Part shown: positions 46,929 to 60,700 of the stretch, piece after piece
How the letters are laid out: each line of letters begins with the position of its first letter
Numbering within the stretch: position 1 is the stretch's first letter
From: Gigaspora margarita
Taxonomy: Eukaryota > Glomeromycota > Glomeromycetes > Diversisporales > Gigasporaceae
Direction: 5' to 3'
Assembly: GCA_009809945.1 (NCBI GenBank)
Contig: WTPW01000772.1
Location: 158,980-222,979, forward strand
DNA length: 64,000 bases
Program-made: the position numbers and the translations under genes
The notes under the pieces: generated by a model
What the model saw: the letters and a program-made list of their open reading frames with translations, nothing else
Database searches by the model: none
Told to the model about the DNA's origin: nothing

Positions 46929-47189
46929 ATCCGCTTGTGAACGGAGTCACAAGGCGGTACATTATTGCGAGTCACCGGGCTTTCCATGTGAAAATGGGTC
47001 ACAGGACTTGTTCATGGCGAAATGGTATTTGAGTAACATGATGACCTATTGTCTTCTTTGTCATTTGAATTTTCTGACACTATGTCCAGCTATCCCCCAC
47101 CACTCCCAAAAGGAAAAAAAAAACAAAGAGAAGATAACGATGCTCGAAAAAGTTCTGCTCACGTGACTTCCTGCGGCTTGTTCGACGAC

Positions 47190-47525
47190 TAGGGATGGCA
47201 TAGTCCTTAAGTCCGGGACTTTAGGACCTAGTTTTGGGACCTAGTCTTTAAAGACTAGGTCCCAATTTTAGGACCTAGGTCCATAGGTCCACAATAGGTC
47301 CTAACATAAAATATATTAGAACTTAAAAATATTAGTAATAAACCAGTAAACAAAGAATTTTAATTGGTTAGAAAGTATTAGGACTAAGTCCAAGGACTTA
47401 ATCCAAGGACTTAATCCTATTGGTCGGGTATAAGTTCTGGGAGAGGACCTGGTCTTTAGGTCCATGCGATAGGACTTACAAGTCCTAGGACCAAGACCGG
47501 ACCTGGACTGACTTTACCATCCCTA
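47190..47525. mobile_element. hAT-like MITE with GGTCCTAGG / AGGACTTA words
   Basis: The ends TAGGGATGGCATAGTCC / GGACTGACTTTACCATCCCTA are flanked by a perfect 8-bp duplication TCGACGAC (47182-47189, 47526-47533). The interior repeats GGACCTAGTC, TAGGTCC and AGTCC words more than fifteen times. No ORF. Confidence 0.9.
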
Positions 47526-47870
47526 TCGACGACCCTATCCCATACTGTACTACGTAGATATATTTTTTAAATGAGCACTTGAAGGACGTGACTTTAGGTA
47601 TAAGAATGGTTGGTTATGTGCAAGGAGGGCACAAGACGAGCATAATAGTAAGCATTATATCGGGAAATAAGATGTCATGCAGATGATCTAAAATGTCGCA
47701 TGAAGACAATCGCAATAGTTGGAAAACATCATAATTTTACCATATCTGATATACATACGTACAGTACGTACGTAAGTCTGTCACAAATTCGAATTTGTGA
47801 CATTAAGGGGTTTCAGAATTAAAATCCTTAAATTTTATTTTGATAAAAAAGAAGACGTATTTATTATCAA

Positions 47871-48140
47871 ATAAGGCCAGACCAACTTGATTCTTTGTTT
47901 AACATAACATAAACTAACTGTAAGAGGGGGGTGGGGCATTGGAAAAAAAAAAACACAAAAATAATAATACTGCAATTTTATTGGTTGATTTTACATATAT
48001 AGTTATCTGTTATATAAAATTTAAAAAATTAAGGGGGAAATACTATTAATTACTATTAATGTGTATTGGACTCGTATAAATTTTAAAAAATAGGGGGGGG
48101 GGGTCATGTTAAACAAAGAATCAAATTGGCGTGGCCTAAG
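47871..48140. mobile_element. Fold-back element with GGCCAGACCAACTTGATTC ends
   Basis: Inverted ends of about 34 bp: AGGCCAGACCAACTTGATTC / GAATCAAATTGGCGTGGCCT. The middle carries two GGGGGG runs. A solo end is at 22505-22545. Confidence 0.7.
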
Positions 48141-48205
48141 TGATGTACAAATCTTATTTATTTTTTAATTAAAATATGAATAGAATATCGTTATATGCTT
48201 AACAT

Positions 48206-48475
48206 GCCTAAAATTTCAAATCGACAACGTCACATTAAAACAAATAATAACCTTTTAAAGACGCTTATGAATGATTACTCAACTAGCACGAATAAAGCTA
48301 TTTCTAAAATTCCGGATAAATAAATTGACGAACTACTGGAATTAATACAAGCCATAGGACTGGATCGATATCTTACTATACGTGAAAGAACATCAAATCT
48401 AACAGTTCTTTTGCTTAATTATAATAATTGTCTTAAAAGTTCTCGTTGGAGGCATATTAATATAAAAGTAATATT
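48206..48475 (+). pseudogene. Decayed ORF of unknown family
   Basis: From an ATG at 48206 (MPKISNRQRH...) the frame runs 38 codons to a TAA at 48320 and continues open behind it (IDELLELIQAIGLDRYLTIR) for about 50 more codons. Composition looks protein-like rather than random, but I do not recognise it. It ends at a minisatellite. It may be the start of a transposon-borne gene. Confidence 0.35.
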
Positions 48476-48477
48476 TG

Positions 48478-48835
48478 TCAAGCTATATAAAAAAAATCTA
48501 AGTGAAAGTTTAATAAGTTATATAAAAAATAATTTAAGCGAAAGTTTAATACGTTATAAAAAAATAATTTAAGCGAAGGTTTAGTAAGTAATATAAAGAA
48601 ATAATTTAAGCGAAGGTTTAGTAGAATAATTTTGAACAAAAGCTTAATAAGTAATTTGAGCAAGGTTCAGTAAGTAATTTGAGCGAAGGTTCAGTAAGTT
48701 ATATAAAAAAAATAATTTGAACAAAGGTTTAATAAATAATTTGAGCAAAGGTTCAATAAGTAATTTTTGAGCGAAGGTTCAGTAAGTAATTTGAGCGAAG
48801 GTTCAGTAAGTAATTTGAGCGAATTTTATTATTTA
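48478..48835. repeat. Minisatellite, 22-25 bp unit, CpG-intact copy
   Basis: Tandem AATTTGAGCGAAGGTTCAGT-like units, about 15 copies, with ATATAAAAAAAT spacers at the left. It is the reverse complement of the unit at 16925-17312. Confidence 0.8.
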
Positions 48836-50004
48836 CTCTGTATTTTGTTATTATTATTAAATAGTTTGTTGATCTGCATAACAAAAAAATTTTTACTTAT
48901 TTCGTCAAATGGGAGTCTCTAAAAACTCCCACTTCATATTCCGATTTCAAAATTTTAATACACAAATAAGATTTTTTAACCTCTTATTTATTTCTGAAAT
49001 ACGTTTAAATCCCTTATTAGAGATTCGAATTTTCCTATTGGTTTTACCCACATTTGTATATAGATCTACTTTCTTTATTTAGTATAAATAATTTTCATTT
49101 CCATTTTGTATAATTCATTAAAAAATTAGTCAAAATCCGTGTATGCTTGATTATAAAATCTTCAGATACTGTAAGCTAAAATTTTTGCCGATCATTTGTT
49201 GGGGACCCAATAGAAATATTGATATGCAAATTGACCATGTGTTCGACCTCTTTTATGTCGCCACGTGACCATTATCCAATACTTTGTGTGCACGCGTGGA
49301 CCCGGATATCTGTTTATCTATTTAGGGGTATCCTTTTTACGAAAGTTGTATCCGGAAAACTGCTAACATTTAATTTGCAGATAACCAGATAAATCCTATA
49401 AAAAATCGGATAACCCTTACGGATAACCAGATAGTCCACGGATATCCGGATAAACCAGATAACTTCGGGTATCGTGATGACAAAATAGGTAAAATACAAA
49501 ATAATATTTAACCTCATTTTATATTCGAATTATAAATATCGATACTTACTAATTTAACTATCTTATTTATGCTAATCAGCGTGAGATTTATTTAATGAAA
49601 ATACTATACTAAAGATGCGCTAAAGCCCTGTAGTATTATATATATTTGCCGCTGATTTTAATTTATTCATCTGTTAATAATCACTATAAGGCTTTAACAT
49701 TAGCACATCTCGATTAAAATAAATAACCGTTGAATAAAGGTTGCACAAAACAGGTATCTGATAGATGATCTAGACACAACGATTCAAAAATGGGCAGTGA
49801 AATAAGGTTAATCAATGTGTGTAATATTATCTGTTATTGTATTGATTGAAATCGTTTCATAAGTTATTATTGAGAACTTTGGAACTAAATTTTTTGTGAA
49901 TTGGTTGGATAGTATACGAAAGTTAGTCACGGTATTAGATCGGAAAAAATAATTATTCCACGTTTCTATATGATCGCATGACGTGTTTACACTTATAATC
50001 ACTA
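48836..50004. other. Intergenic with a GGATAACCAGAT word cluster
   Basis: 49285-49480 repeats ATCCGGATA and GGATAACCAGAT words on both strands, with TATTTAGGGGTATCC at the left and GATAACTTCGGGTATC at the right. It is probably another word-repeat MITE, but its ends are unclear. No gene. Confidence 0.4.
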
Positions 50005-51205
50005 CCCTGTAAGAAAAGTGGTACGGGTGGTGGTACGGGTTGGTGTCGGAAATGCTCGAAATGGCACGGATCATGTGGTACGTACAGGAACGTTTCACGG
50101 AATGTCACGGTAAAAATGGCACGGACATTACGGCAAAGGGTGGCACGTAATATCACGTCATATGAAATGGCGCGTTCAGATGGCACGTATGTGTACGTTA
50201 CATACGTGTTGGCTCGTTTCGTGGAGAGCGAAAGATCAGTAAGTGTTTTTTTTTTAAAAAAAGAGCGATATCTCATGATTTCAATGATGAAGCTTCCCTG
50301 TGTGTTTTAACAAAAAAAATTCCTTACAAAATTTTACTTCATATGCAGTTAGCTTGTTCATCTTATATTGATTACTTATGTAAATTTATGGTTTAATAGT
50401 TAATCCACATCGTTATCGCGGTGGCACGTGAATTTACGTTCACCCGTGCCAAATCCCGTACCGATGAGACTAGTAAACTGCTGCAAAACCCGAGCCATTT
50501 ACGGTCCATTTGGCACGGGCATACGGTCCCACACGGTCCACGGAATCCGTACCAATCCGGACCATACCCGTACAAATCCGGATCATGACCCGTTAGGGTG
50601 TGGGATTGCATATGATTTACAAACATTAGTGAAGATCATATAGTAAACTCTCATAACAATTTTTTTTTGTCGATCAATTTTTATGACTGGCAAAACATAG
50701 TAAATTCTAAATTTTAATAACTCGTGAACTATTAAAGGTATACTTATAAAATTATACTTATTCGAATTGTCTTGACATGGTCTTTAACATAATAGAGCCA
50801 TTTTGAATTTTTCAATAACAAAAATGTGCTTTTTTTTACTGAATTCCGCTTTAATTTATATAAAAGGAGCGAAAATGGTTCTATGAACTAAAGAGCACAT
50901 TAAACCGATTTGAACAAGTATAATTTTATAGGTATATCTTCATTAATTTATGAGATATTAAAGTTTAAAATTACTACCGTTAACATTATGTTTTAGCACC
51001 TTCCTGATGTTTACATATTAGCAACCAATAGATTTGAAATGATCGACATAAATTCGGATATTTCCGGAAAAATCTTAATTAGTAAAATCTATTATATGAT
51101 CTCTACTAAGTTTGTGCTATTTCACACCCTAATGACCCGTGCTAAAAAGACCCGTGCCTATCCGATGCAACACGTGCCGATCCGGTCCAATTTTCTTATA
51201 GGGTT
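50005..51205. mobile_element. Probable TIR element with TGGCACGG / CCGTACC words
   Basis: The left end (TACCCTGTAAGAAAAGTGG) is the approximate complement of the right end (CCAATTTTCTTATAGGGTTA). Subterminal TGGCACGT or GGTACGGGT words occur on the left and CCGTGCC or CCGATCCGG words on the right. No target duplication found. A central AT-rich part contains an inverted pair TATAAAATTATACTT...AAGTATAATTTTATA at 50732 and 50919. Confidence 0.5.
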
Positions 51206-51490
51206 ACTTTAATCAGTAAAAAAAATCTAGCATCTAGCAATGCTTGTTATTTGCTTGTAATTTCCCCGGAATTCCGGGGAAATAACAAGCATTGCTAGAA
51301 ACACGATTTTTTTATTGATCAAAGTAGTGATTCCAGTCATGACATCATATAAAAACGAATAATACCCTTATTTCGCCGCTATGGGAAATAACCCAGTAGA
51401 TCTTCAGCCTGCAGGAGGCCCTTCGGGCCTCCAGATGACCAAGGATTTACCCCTTATTCCCTTGCGGTGAAATCAATAGCACATATCTAC
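51206..51490. repeat. Fold-back element with TCTAGCAATGC arms
   Basis: The arms AGCAATGCTTGTTATTT... and complement are centred near 51258 on CCCCGGAATTCCGGGG. A second GC-rich hairpin (GGAGGCCCTTCGGGCCTCC) is at 51413-51431. Related to 23190-23425. Confidence 0.65.
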
Positions 51491-51518
51491 CCACGGGTAC
51501 TCGCGGATACCCACAGAC

Positions 51519-51791
51519 AGTGTTGTCATGGGACACGGTCACGGACGGCGGATAGTCCGGGACGGGACGTCCGGGACATGTCCATCCAGAATTTTTTTGT
51601 CCCGGACATTTGGCGACTCAGCACGTGATCATAAACCAATAAAATTCGTATAATTCCGCAATTTGATTGGTTTTACCCGGCGGACATGTCCATCATGTTG
51701 GGACATTATTGCGGACATGTCCCGGACGTCCCGTCCCGGACTGTCCGCGTCCCTGAAAAATCGGTGGGACAATGTCCGTGTACAACACTGC
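51519..51791. mobile_element. MITE with GTCCCGGAC words
   Basis: The ends CAGTGTTGTCATGGGACA / TGTCCGTGTACAACACTG are inverted. Both sides repeat GTCCGGGACG and CGGACATGTCC words. Flanks agree only partly, so a target duplication is not shown. Confidence 0.65.
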
Positions 51792-52038
51792 CTGGCAGAT
51801 ACTTGTTGGGTTATCCTGGCGGATGAGGGTACATTTATAGCATCCGAATGCACGGTTATCTGTGAGCATATCCGGATATGCGATTGAGTAATTTGTGTTA
51901 TAAAGTTAAATATGGCCACCTACAGCCGCAGCGTGGCACTACTCCCATTGTGTATTTTCATAATGTCAATAAATTGGTCCGAGCGAGAATAATATATTAC
52001 AAAACCTATTATTCCAGTGATGTACAGGATAACTCATA

Positions 52039-52253
52039 CAGGGGGTCTGGATATGTCGGAGTGCATCGGAATCATGGTCGGCTGGATCGGAATTGATCAA
52101 ATTTACCCCATCATAAAACAATTTACTAATAAATCATATCCATTCATTAAGTAAAAAAATGCTTATAATTTTGCTACAGAACCTACTAACAACTAGGGCT
52201 AAACGCCGGCATAGATCCGACGCATCCGACCCGGAAATTTTGGGACAGCCGTG
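52039..52253. mobile_element. TA-flanked MITE with CCGACCCGGAAATTT ends, copy 2
   Basis: Highly similar to 37668-37897 in order and spacing (CGGAGTGCATCGGAATCATG shared). Flanking AACTCATA and TAAAAATC are also shared with copy 1. Confidence 0.7.
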
Positions 52254-52317
52254 TAAAAATCGTACGGTTTATTTATTGATCAATCTATGACGACATTAAT
52301 ACAATCAAAAATGTCGC

Positions 52318-52515
52318 AATAATTGCAGATGATAACAGGATGTCGTAATAATTACTCATCTTACAAATTTTTCCCACATTCAGGTCGCATTTTTCAGATA
52401 TAACCAATCAAAAACGTCTAAATGTCGTAATAATTATTCATTACATACATTATGCAAGGTTTTCCCACACTCAGGTCACATTTTTCAGATACGACCAATC
52501 AAAAACGTTAAAGTG
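52318..52515. repeat. Two direct repeats of about 105 bp
   Basis: ATGTCGTAATAATTACTCAT...AACCAATCAAAAACGTCTAA is repeated immediately as ATGTCGTAATAATTATTCAT...GACCAATCAAAAACGTTAA. Confidence 0.75.
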
Positions 52516-52540
52516 CACGAACCCAGAATTGAGTTATAAA

Positions 52541-52781
52541 AAGATATAACTTTTAATAGAACAGTCATACACTAGTGAAACCATATTCTTAGATTTCTTT
52601 TAATATTCTCTTTAAAGTAATGAAGACCTTTTCTCAAATTATATAGAAATTATGGTATAAAAAATCAAACAAGTTTTAAGAAGACTCATAAAAAGGCTTC
52701 ATTACTTTAAAGAGAATATTAAAAGGAACCTAATAAATATAATTTCACTAGTGTGTGACCGTTCTATCAAAAGTTATATAA
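52541..52781. repeat. Fold-back element of 240 bp
   Basis: Arms around ACTTTTAATAGAACAGTCAT and its complement, centred near 52662. TACACTAGTGAAA words lie near both ends. Confidence 0.7.
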
Positions 52782-54719
52782 ATTTAAAGCTTGCATGTTT
52801 ATTTTTATCGGTGATGATCGACAAAAAATCTTTACTATTGAAATTTATATAATTTTTAAAAGTAAAAACTGATCCGTTTATGATTTATTCATTGTTAAAA
52901 AACGCTTTAATAAAAATAAAAAAAATTATTCATTAAATTCAAGCGCTCTAGTGTTCATTGTAATTATTTTGAACTCATTTCCAAAATGATGAAAAAAAAT
53001 TTTTTAATGCATTTATTAACATTTTCTTACATGCTATCGGTACTAAATGATTCACATTTTAACATACTACTAAAAATTTAATTTATTTCGTACTTTAACA
53101 TACTACCAAAACTTAAATTATTTCCCACTTTAACATACTATCAAAATTAATTATATTTCCATATATTATAAGCTTATTCGGCTTTACTATTAATCGGGTT
53201 TTATAATAGTTAAATATACAGACCAAATCAAGCTGATAAAATTCTTATTGAGAATATGCATGTGACAATGATATTATATAAATGATGTTAAATAATGCGA
53301 TTTGATGCGATTTAGTTTAATCACATTAAATCACACAATTTCCGTACTTGTGCCTGGCCTAAAAGTCACCAGACACCTCTATTACTCTAAATTATTTTAA
53401 AATTTACAATTTTTCTAGTAATGATAAATATTCATGATATTAAATTTCTTGGGCAATTTTTAAAAAATTACAAGTTTTTGTTTGATTGCATGAACACGGG
53501 TACAGGCTCAAAAATGCTAAGTAATTTTTTGGCATGGGCATACAAATGCCTGGCATTTTTAGGCACAGGTATCAAGTACCAGCACAAAATTGCCAAAATT
53601 GGCTGGAACTTTTAGGCGCACTGTTGTGCCATGCTTTTAATAAAGCTTGGCGCCTTAAAAAATATATATATATATTACTACGAATTTGGAAAGAAAAGTA
53701 TGTTAAACCGTATATAGAGGTAATAAATTTGTCAAAATGTATAATAAACCATGTAGATTTGGTTTACTGTAACTATCATTGTTCATGTAGAGAAGCCCAA
53801 TGGCATTTATTCATTGAGCTCCATTCTGAATTTTGCCAACGGGCGTAAATATAATTTATATTATACAAGAAAATTAAATTTTCGACTTAACTGAAATAGC
53901 ACGTATGAACTATTACGTATTTAGTCTTTATAAAGATTTCATTCATTTATTTTATTTTATTTATTTATTTATTTCCTTAATTGTAAAATCATACGATAGA
54001 TCATACGATGCGAGAAACAGGTTATTGCGCGCAAATTGACGCGCAAATTGCGAGCAAAAACTGGTGGCTTTTCTATTGCGGATTATCAGTAAGCCGCGTA
54101 GAAAAGGATGGGAAATAAAAAGTAGAATAAAAGGATATATTATAGAACGTAGTGTAGTAATTCATGGTGCCGAAAAATGTATTTAAAGGCCTTCAATTTT
54201 ATCAATAAAGATTTCGATGTTTTAAATAAGTTTCAAGATAAGAATCGAATTCTCAAAGAGTTATAAGTTTTATTTTTTTTAAAGTAATTATTACCCTTAT
54301 TAATCACCTTTAGCTGTTAGAATTTTAGTCCCGCATTACATTGCATCCCTTAATTATTACCCGATTTGATCTCATTGAGTAATCCCGATCCCGATTTAAC
54401 CGCTCATGATCTCATACCACGTGCCAACCTTTTAACGAACGATATTTATAAAACCCTCAAGTTACTATTGGAGCTAAATTTGGTATCCAATTGTCATCGC
54501 ACTCCCAAAACAATAGTAACAGTACAGTACGTACGTATTTTGAATTGTTTCTGCATCGGCAATAACGATCTATTTTCGTGGAAATTTACGGATAAAATTA
54601 TTATTGTATAAGCAGGTTGGTTATTCAAAGAAATTGAGAAAATTTAGCGTATTTACATCCATAACATTGTATTCATGGCATAATTTATAGATTTTCCAAC
54701 CTAAACAATTGACAACTTT
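52782..54719. other. Intergenic region upstream of the SPRY-TPR gene
   Basis: Three short direct repeats of TTTAACATACTACCAAAA occur at 53056-53150. Word-repeat debris (GGCATGGGCATAC, TGCCTGGCAT) lies at 53490-53650. 54360-54700 should contain the promoter, but I see no clear element. Short ORFs are not convincing. Confidence 0.4.
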
Positions 54720-57700
54720 ATGGCATTGCCAACCGCATGGGATGTTAATGATGTATCCCTTCCAGATGTGGATTCAAACGGACTTGAAGTAAATTATAGA
54801 GGTGGGAATGTGCAATATAAATTTATTCCATAAAACTGCACTCGAAAAATTTATAAATATTTTACAAAGATGTTCAGCTTAATGAAGATTAAAGTCACAT
54901 AATTTATTAAATTGCTGAATTTTCTTTCAATAAAAGATTATAGTGGAAAACATGATGCTGTAATTCGTACAGATAATCCAATTCCATCACAGTGCAAATT
55001 GTTTTACTTTGAAATTGATGTTATAAATAATGAAAATAATGGGTAAGACATAATACTTGATAATTTTTTGTAAACATGAATCAACTCTTATAATTTATAA
55101 TGACTTCTTTAATTCTTTGAAAGAACTATTGCAATTGGATTTTGTTCAGAATCAGCTGAACGAAATAAAATGCCTGGTAATTACATTCTTTAATTTTATT
55201 GATCATCAAATATATTTATTTAGCATCTTTTCATTCATAGGTTGTGAAAAGAATTCGTGGGGATATCATAGCGATGATGGAAATTTTTTTGAATGTTCAG
55301 TAATAGACATCCCATACGGGCCTACATTTACAACTGGTGATACGATTGGATGTTGTTTAAACTTTAGAAATAATACTGCATTCTATACCAAAAACGGTGT
55401 AAATCTAGGTATTATCATTTAATACTAGAATTTATTCGTCTTAAGTTGTAAAAATTTAATTTCTTATAATATTTTTTTTAAAGGGATTGCATTCCGAGAT
55501 TTGAAGGATAATCTTTATCCTTGTATTGGAATTAAGTCACAAGGCGCATCGATAAAAGCAAATTTTGGATATAAGTTCAAATATGCTGGTGCGTTCTATC
55601 TAGCATTAATATTTACATTTTCTTTTCTTCAAATATAGTTTTAATGTAAGTTTTATGAACAGCAATGACAACTGATGATATTGATGATGATTTGATAAAA
55701 GATAGATGGGCTAACCCTATTAATCAATGCAATCAAGATCAAAATATGCCTGCATATTTAACAAATACGTTAGAAACTAACACAAATAATTTATTAAGAT
55801 ATCGTGGAAAGGCTTATTTTGTTATGGGCGAATATAAAAAAGCACTTGAAGATTTAACAAAATTGCTCGAAATTGAACCAAATAATTCATTTGCGCTAAG
55901 ATATCGTGGAGAAACTTATTTATTATTAAATGAATATGAGAAATCGTATGCAGATGTTAAGATATTGTTATCAACTGGCACTTACAGTGATATCGCGAAA
56001 GTGGCTAATGAACTGTAAGTACAGTTTAGAATTATTCAAAAATATCTACACATTTTATAGTTAATGGAATTCACTATTAAATATTACTTTTCTATTCTTT
56101 CACATAGATGGTATGTGTAGAATTATTTAAATATATATATATTTTATAGTCAATAGAATTTACTATTAAATAATGCTTTTCTATTCTTTTACTTACGGGT
56201 TAAACTACTAGGATGTATGTATAGAGTGTATTCAGAGATGATTTACGCATTTTAATCGTCAATAGAATTTTTCTTTCTTACGCGTTAAACTACAAGGATG
56301 TATGTATAGAATTTATTCAAAAAAATCTACAGTACACATTTATAGTCAATCGAATTCATGATTTTCTTTCAATTCTTTATTATGTGTTAAACTGCCAGGA
56401 GGTATGTCAGAAAAGATTTGCACATTTATAGTTAATAGAATTCCCTATTAAAATATTACTTTTATGTGTTAAACTACCAGGAAGTATGTATAGAATTTAT
56501 TTAGTAAAGGGTCTACTCACTTATAGTCAATAGAATTCTCTATTAAAATATTACTTTTCTGTTCTTTTATTTACGACCAGGGAGTATGTATAATCAATAT
56601 AATCTTCTATCAAAATATTATTTTTCCATTCTTTTGCTTACACGTTAAATTACTAGGACGTATGTATAAAATTTATTCAATAAAAGCATACACATTTTAT
56701 AGTCAATAGAATTCTCTATTAAAATATTACTTTCATATTTTTTTACCTACCAGTTTGTATGTATAGAATTAATCGAAAAAGATCCACACATTTCATATTC
56801 TCTATTAAAATATTATTATCCAATTCTTTTACCTACATGTCAAACTGTCAGGGAGTATGTATAGAATATCATATTTTATGGTCAATAGAAATTCTCTACT
56901 AAAATCTTACTCTTTCTATTTTTTTACTTTACGTGTTAAACTACCAGTTGGTATGTGTAAAATTTATTCAAAAAAGTTCTACATGTTTTATAGTTAATAG
57001 AAATCACTATTTAAATATAATTTCCATTCTTTTTTATTCATGTGTTAAATTACTAGGGAGTATATATAGTTCTATTAAATATTTTACTTTTCTATTCTTT
57101 CACTTACATGTTAAACTATCAGAAAGTATGTATAGAATTTCTTAAAAAAATCCACGCACTTTATAGTTCATAAAATGATTATTAAAATATTACTTTTTAT
57201 TCATTCACTTATGTTTTAACTAACAGGGGGTATGTATTACGTATTTAATCATTAGCATTTTTTATAAAATATTACTTTTCTTTCTATTCTTTTACTTACT
57301 GTACATGCCAAATCTACCAGGAAGTATGTATTATGTATAGAGTTTATTCAAAAAGATCTACACATTCACAGTTGGTAGAATTATTTATTAAAAACTATTT
57401 TTCTTTCACTTGTGCATTGAACTACCAGGACGTATGTATAGAATTTTACTGTGATCGCCCGATGATCGTCCATCGCGAGGAAATCTGAAATTTAGTCTTG
57501 TTTTATGAATTAATAATTATTATAGTAATGTGTCTAGAAATATAAATTCTTAAGATTCTCCATTATATTCGATTCTCCAGTATTTCTTTAGCAATACACT
57601 AAATTTGGTAGTTAGTTTAACAAAATCATATTTAAAAAATGCTAAAATTTTTTGGTTTCTTCGTTGTGGACGATATCGGATGATCACAGTAATTTGAAAA

Positions 57701-60700
57701 GCATGATAAAAAAGGGTCTACATAATTTAAAATCAATAAAATTCTCTACTAAATAATTTCTACTCCCACTTACATGCTAAACTAACAGGGTGTATGTATA
57801 GAATTATTCAAAAAAGATCACATTTTATAGTCATTAGAACTCTATTAAAATATTACTTTTCTATTCTTTACTTACATATTAAAAATGTCAGTGAGTATGT
57901 ATAGAATTTATTCAAAAAGATCGGCACATTTTATTAATAGATCTCGATTAAAATACACTTTACTATTCTTTCATTTACTTGTTAAACTTTCAGGATGTAT
58001 GTATAAAATTTATTCAAAAAGTCTGCGCATTTTAGATCAATATGATTCTATATAATTCTTTATTAAAATACTACTTTCATTTCTTTTACCTACGTGTTGA
58101 ATAACCAGGGCGTATGTATAAAATTTATTCCCATTTTGTTGCCAATAAAATTCTTTATTAAAATATTATTTTTCTGTTCTTTTGCTTACGTGCTACTACT
58201 AGGTCGTATGTATAACTTAATCATAAAAGATCCTTACATTTAATAGTCAACAGAATTTGTTATTAAAATATTGCTTTCTATTCGTTCGTTTACATGTTGA
58301 ACTACTAGTTTGTATGTATAGAATTTATTCAAAAAAGATTCACATATTTTATAGATAATAGAATATTAAAATGTTACATTTCTATTCTTTCACGTACGCA
58401 TTAAATTACCAGGAGGTATGTACTGAAATTATTCCAAAAGATCTACACATCCTATAGCCAATAGAATTCTCTATTGATTTTTTTTCTTTATTTACGTGTT
58501 AAACTACCAGTTGGTATGTATAGAATTTATTTAGAAAGATATACACGTTTTATAGTCAATATAATTTCTATTAAAATATTATTTTTCTATTCTTTTACTT
58601 GTGCCTAAATTACAGGACGTATGTATAGAATTTATTCAAAGATTTACATATTTTATAGTCAACAGAATTCTCTATTATAACAATATTTTTCTGTTTTTTT
58701 TTTATTTACATGTTAAACTAACAGTTGGTATGTATAAAATTTATTAAAAGAATCTACACATTTTATAGTTGATAGAAATCTCTATTAAAATATTATTTTT
58801 TATTCTTTTACTTATGTGATAAAACTATCAGGATGTATGTATAGAATTTAATAAAAAAAAAAGATCTAAACCTTTTATTAAAATATTAATTTTTTCTTTT
58901 CTTTTATTTACATGTTAAACTACCAGTTGGTATGTATAGAATTTATTAGAAAAGATTTATGCATTTTATAGTCAATATAATTTATATTAAAATATTACTT
59001 TTATTTTCTTTTATTTGCATGTTAAACTACCAGGATGTATGTATAGAATTTATTCAAAAAAAATCTACAGAATTCTCTATTAAAACATTAATTTTCTATC
59101 TATATTAAACTACCAGCTTGTATGTATAAAATTTATTCAAAAAAAGATCTCTGCATTTTAAGCCGATAGAATTTTCTAATATTACTTTTTATTAAACTAC
59201 CAGGTCGTATGTATAGAATTTATCAAAAAAAAAATAAAAAATTTGCAAAACTAGATTCTCTATTGAAATATTATTTTTCTGTCCTTATATTTACGTGTTA
59301 AACTATCAGGGTGTATGTATACAATTTATTCAATAAAGATCTATGCATTTTATGCTCTATTAAAATATCACTTTCTATTCTTTTTAAACTACTAGTTTGT
59401 ATGTATATAATTTAGTCAAAAGAGATCTATACATAGTCATAGAATTCTTATTAAATATTTTCTATTTTTTACTTACATTTTAAACTAACAGCGGGTATGT
59501 ATAGAATTTATTCAAAAAAGAAAACATCACATTTATAGTCAATAGAATTCTCTACTAAAATAACGCTTTTCCATTCTTTCACTTATATCTTAAACTACCA
59601 GGTTGTATGTATAGAGTTTGTTCATAAAAGATTTACACAATTTATTGACAATAGAATTCTCTATTAAAATATTACTTTTCTATTCCTTTACTTACGTAAA
59701 AAATTACTAGTTTGTATGTATAGAATTTGAAAAAAAATCTACATATTTTATACTCAACAGAATTTTATTAAAATATTTTCTATTTTTTTACTTCATATTA
59801 AATTATCAGTTAGTATGTATTAAATTTATTCAAAAAAGATTTTGTCAATAGAATTCACCATTCTAATATTATTTTTCTGCTTTTTTAAATATTAAACCAT
59901 AAGCTGGTATGTATATAATTTATTCAAAAAGAATTTATACATTCTATTGTCAGTAGAATTCTTTACTAAATATTACTTTTCTGTTTTATCTACAAGCATG
60001 TATGTGTAAATTTAATCATACATTTTATAGTCAATAGAATTCTCTACTAAATACATTCTATTTTTCACTTACATATTATACTACCAGTTTGTACGTATAG
60101 AATTTATTCAAAAATTTTGTAGTCAACAGAATTCTTAATTGAAATACTGCTTTTAATTCTTTATTGAATTCTGCTTTTAATTCTCATTAAACTACTAGCT
60201 TGTATGTATAAAATTTATTCAAAAAAGATCTAGACATTTTATAGTCAATTAATCTCTATTAAAAATACTTTTTATTCTCTCACTTACATGCTAAACCACC
60301 AGGTGGTATGTGTATAATTTATTCAAAAAAGATCTACATGTCTATAATCAATAGAATTCTCTATTAAACCATTAATTTTCTTTGATGAACTACCAGGCCG
60401 TATGTATTAAATTATAAAAAAAAAAGATATATACGTTTTATAGTCAATATAATTTCTAAAATATTATTTCTATTCTTTTTAAATTACAGGATGTATGTAT
60501 AAAATTTATTCAAAAATTTACATATTTTATGGTCCGTAGAATTTTTATTAAAATAACACGTTTTTGTTCTTTTACTTGCGTGTTAAACTACCAGTTAGTA
60601 TGTATGAAATTTATTCAAAGAAGATCAACACATTTTATAGTCTATTAAAATATTACATTTTTGTATTGCAAACCTACCAGTTGGTATGTATAAAATTTAT

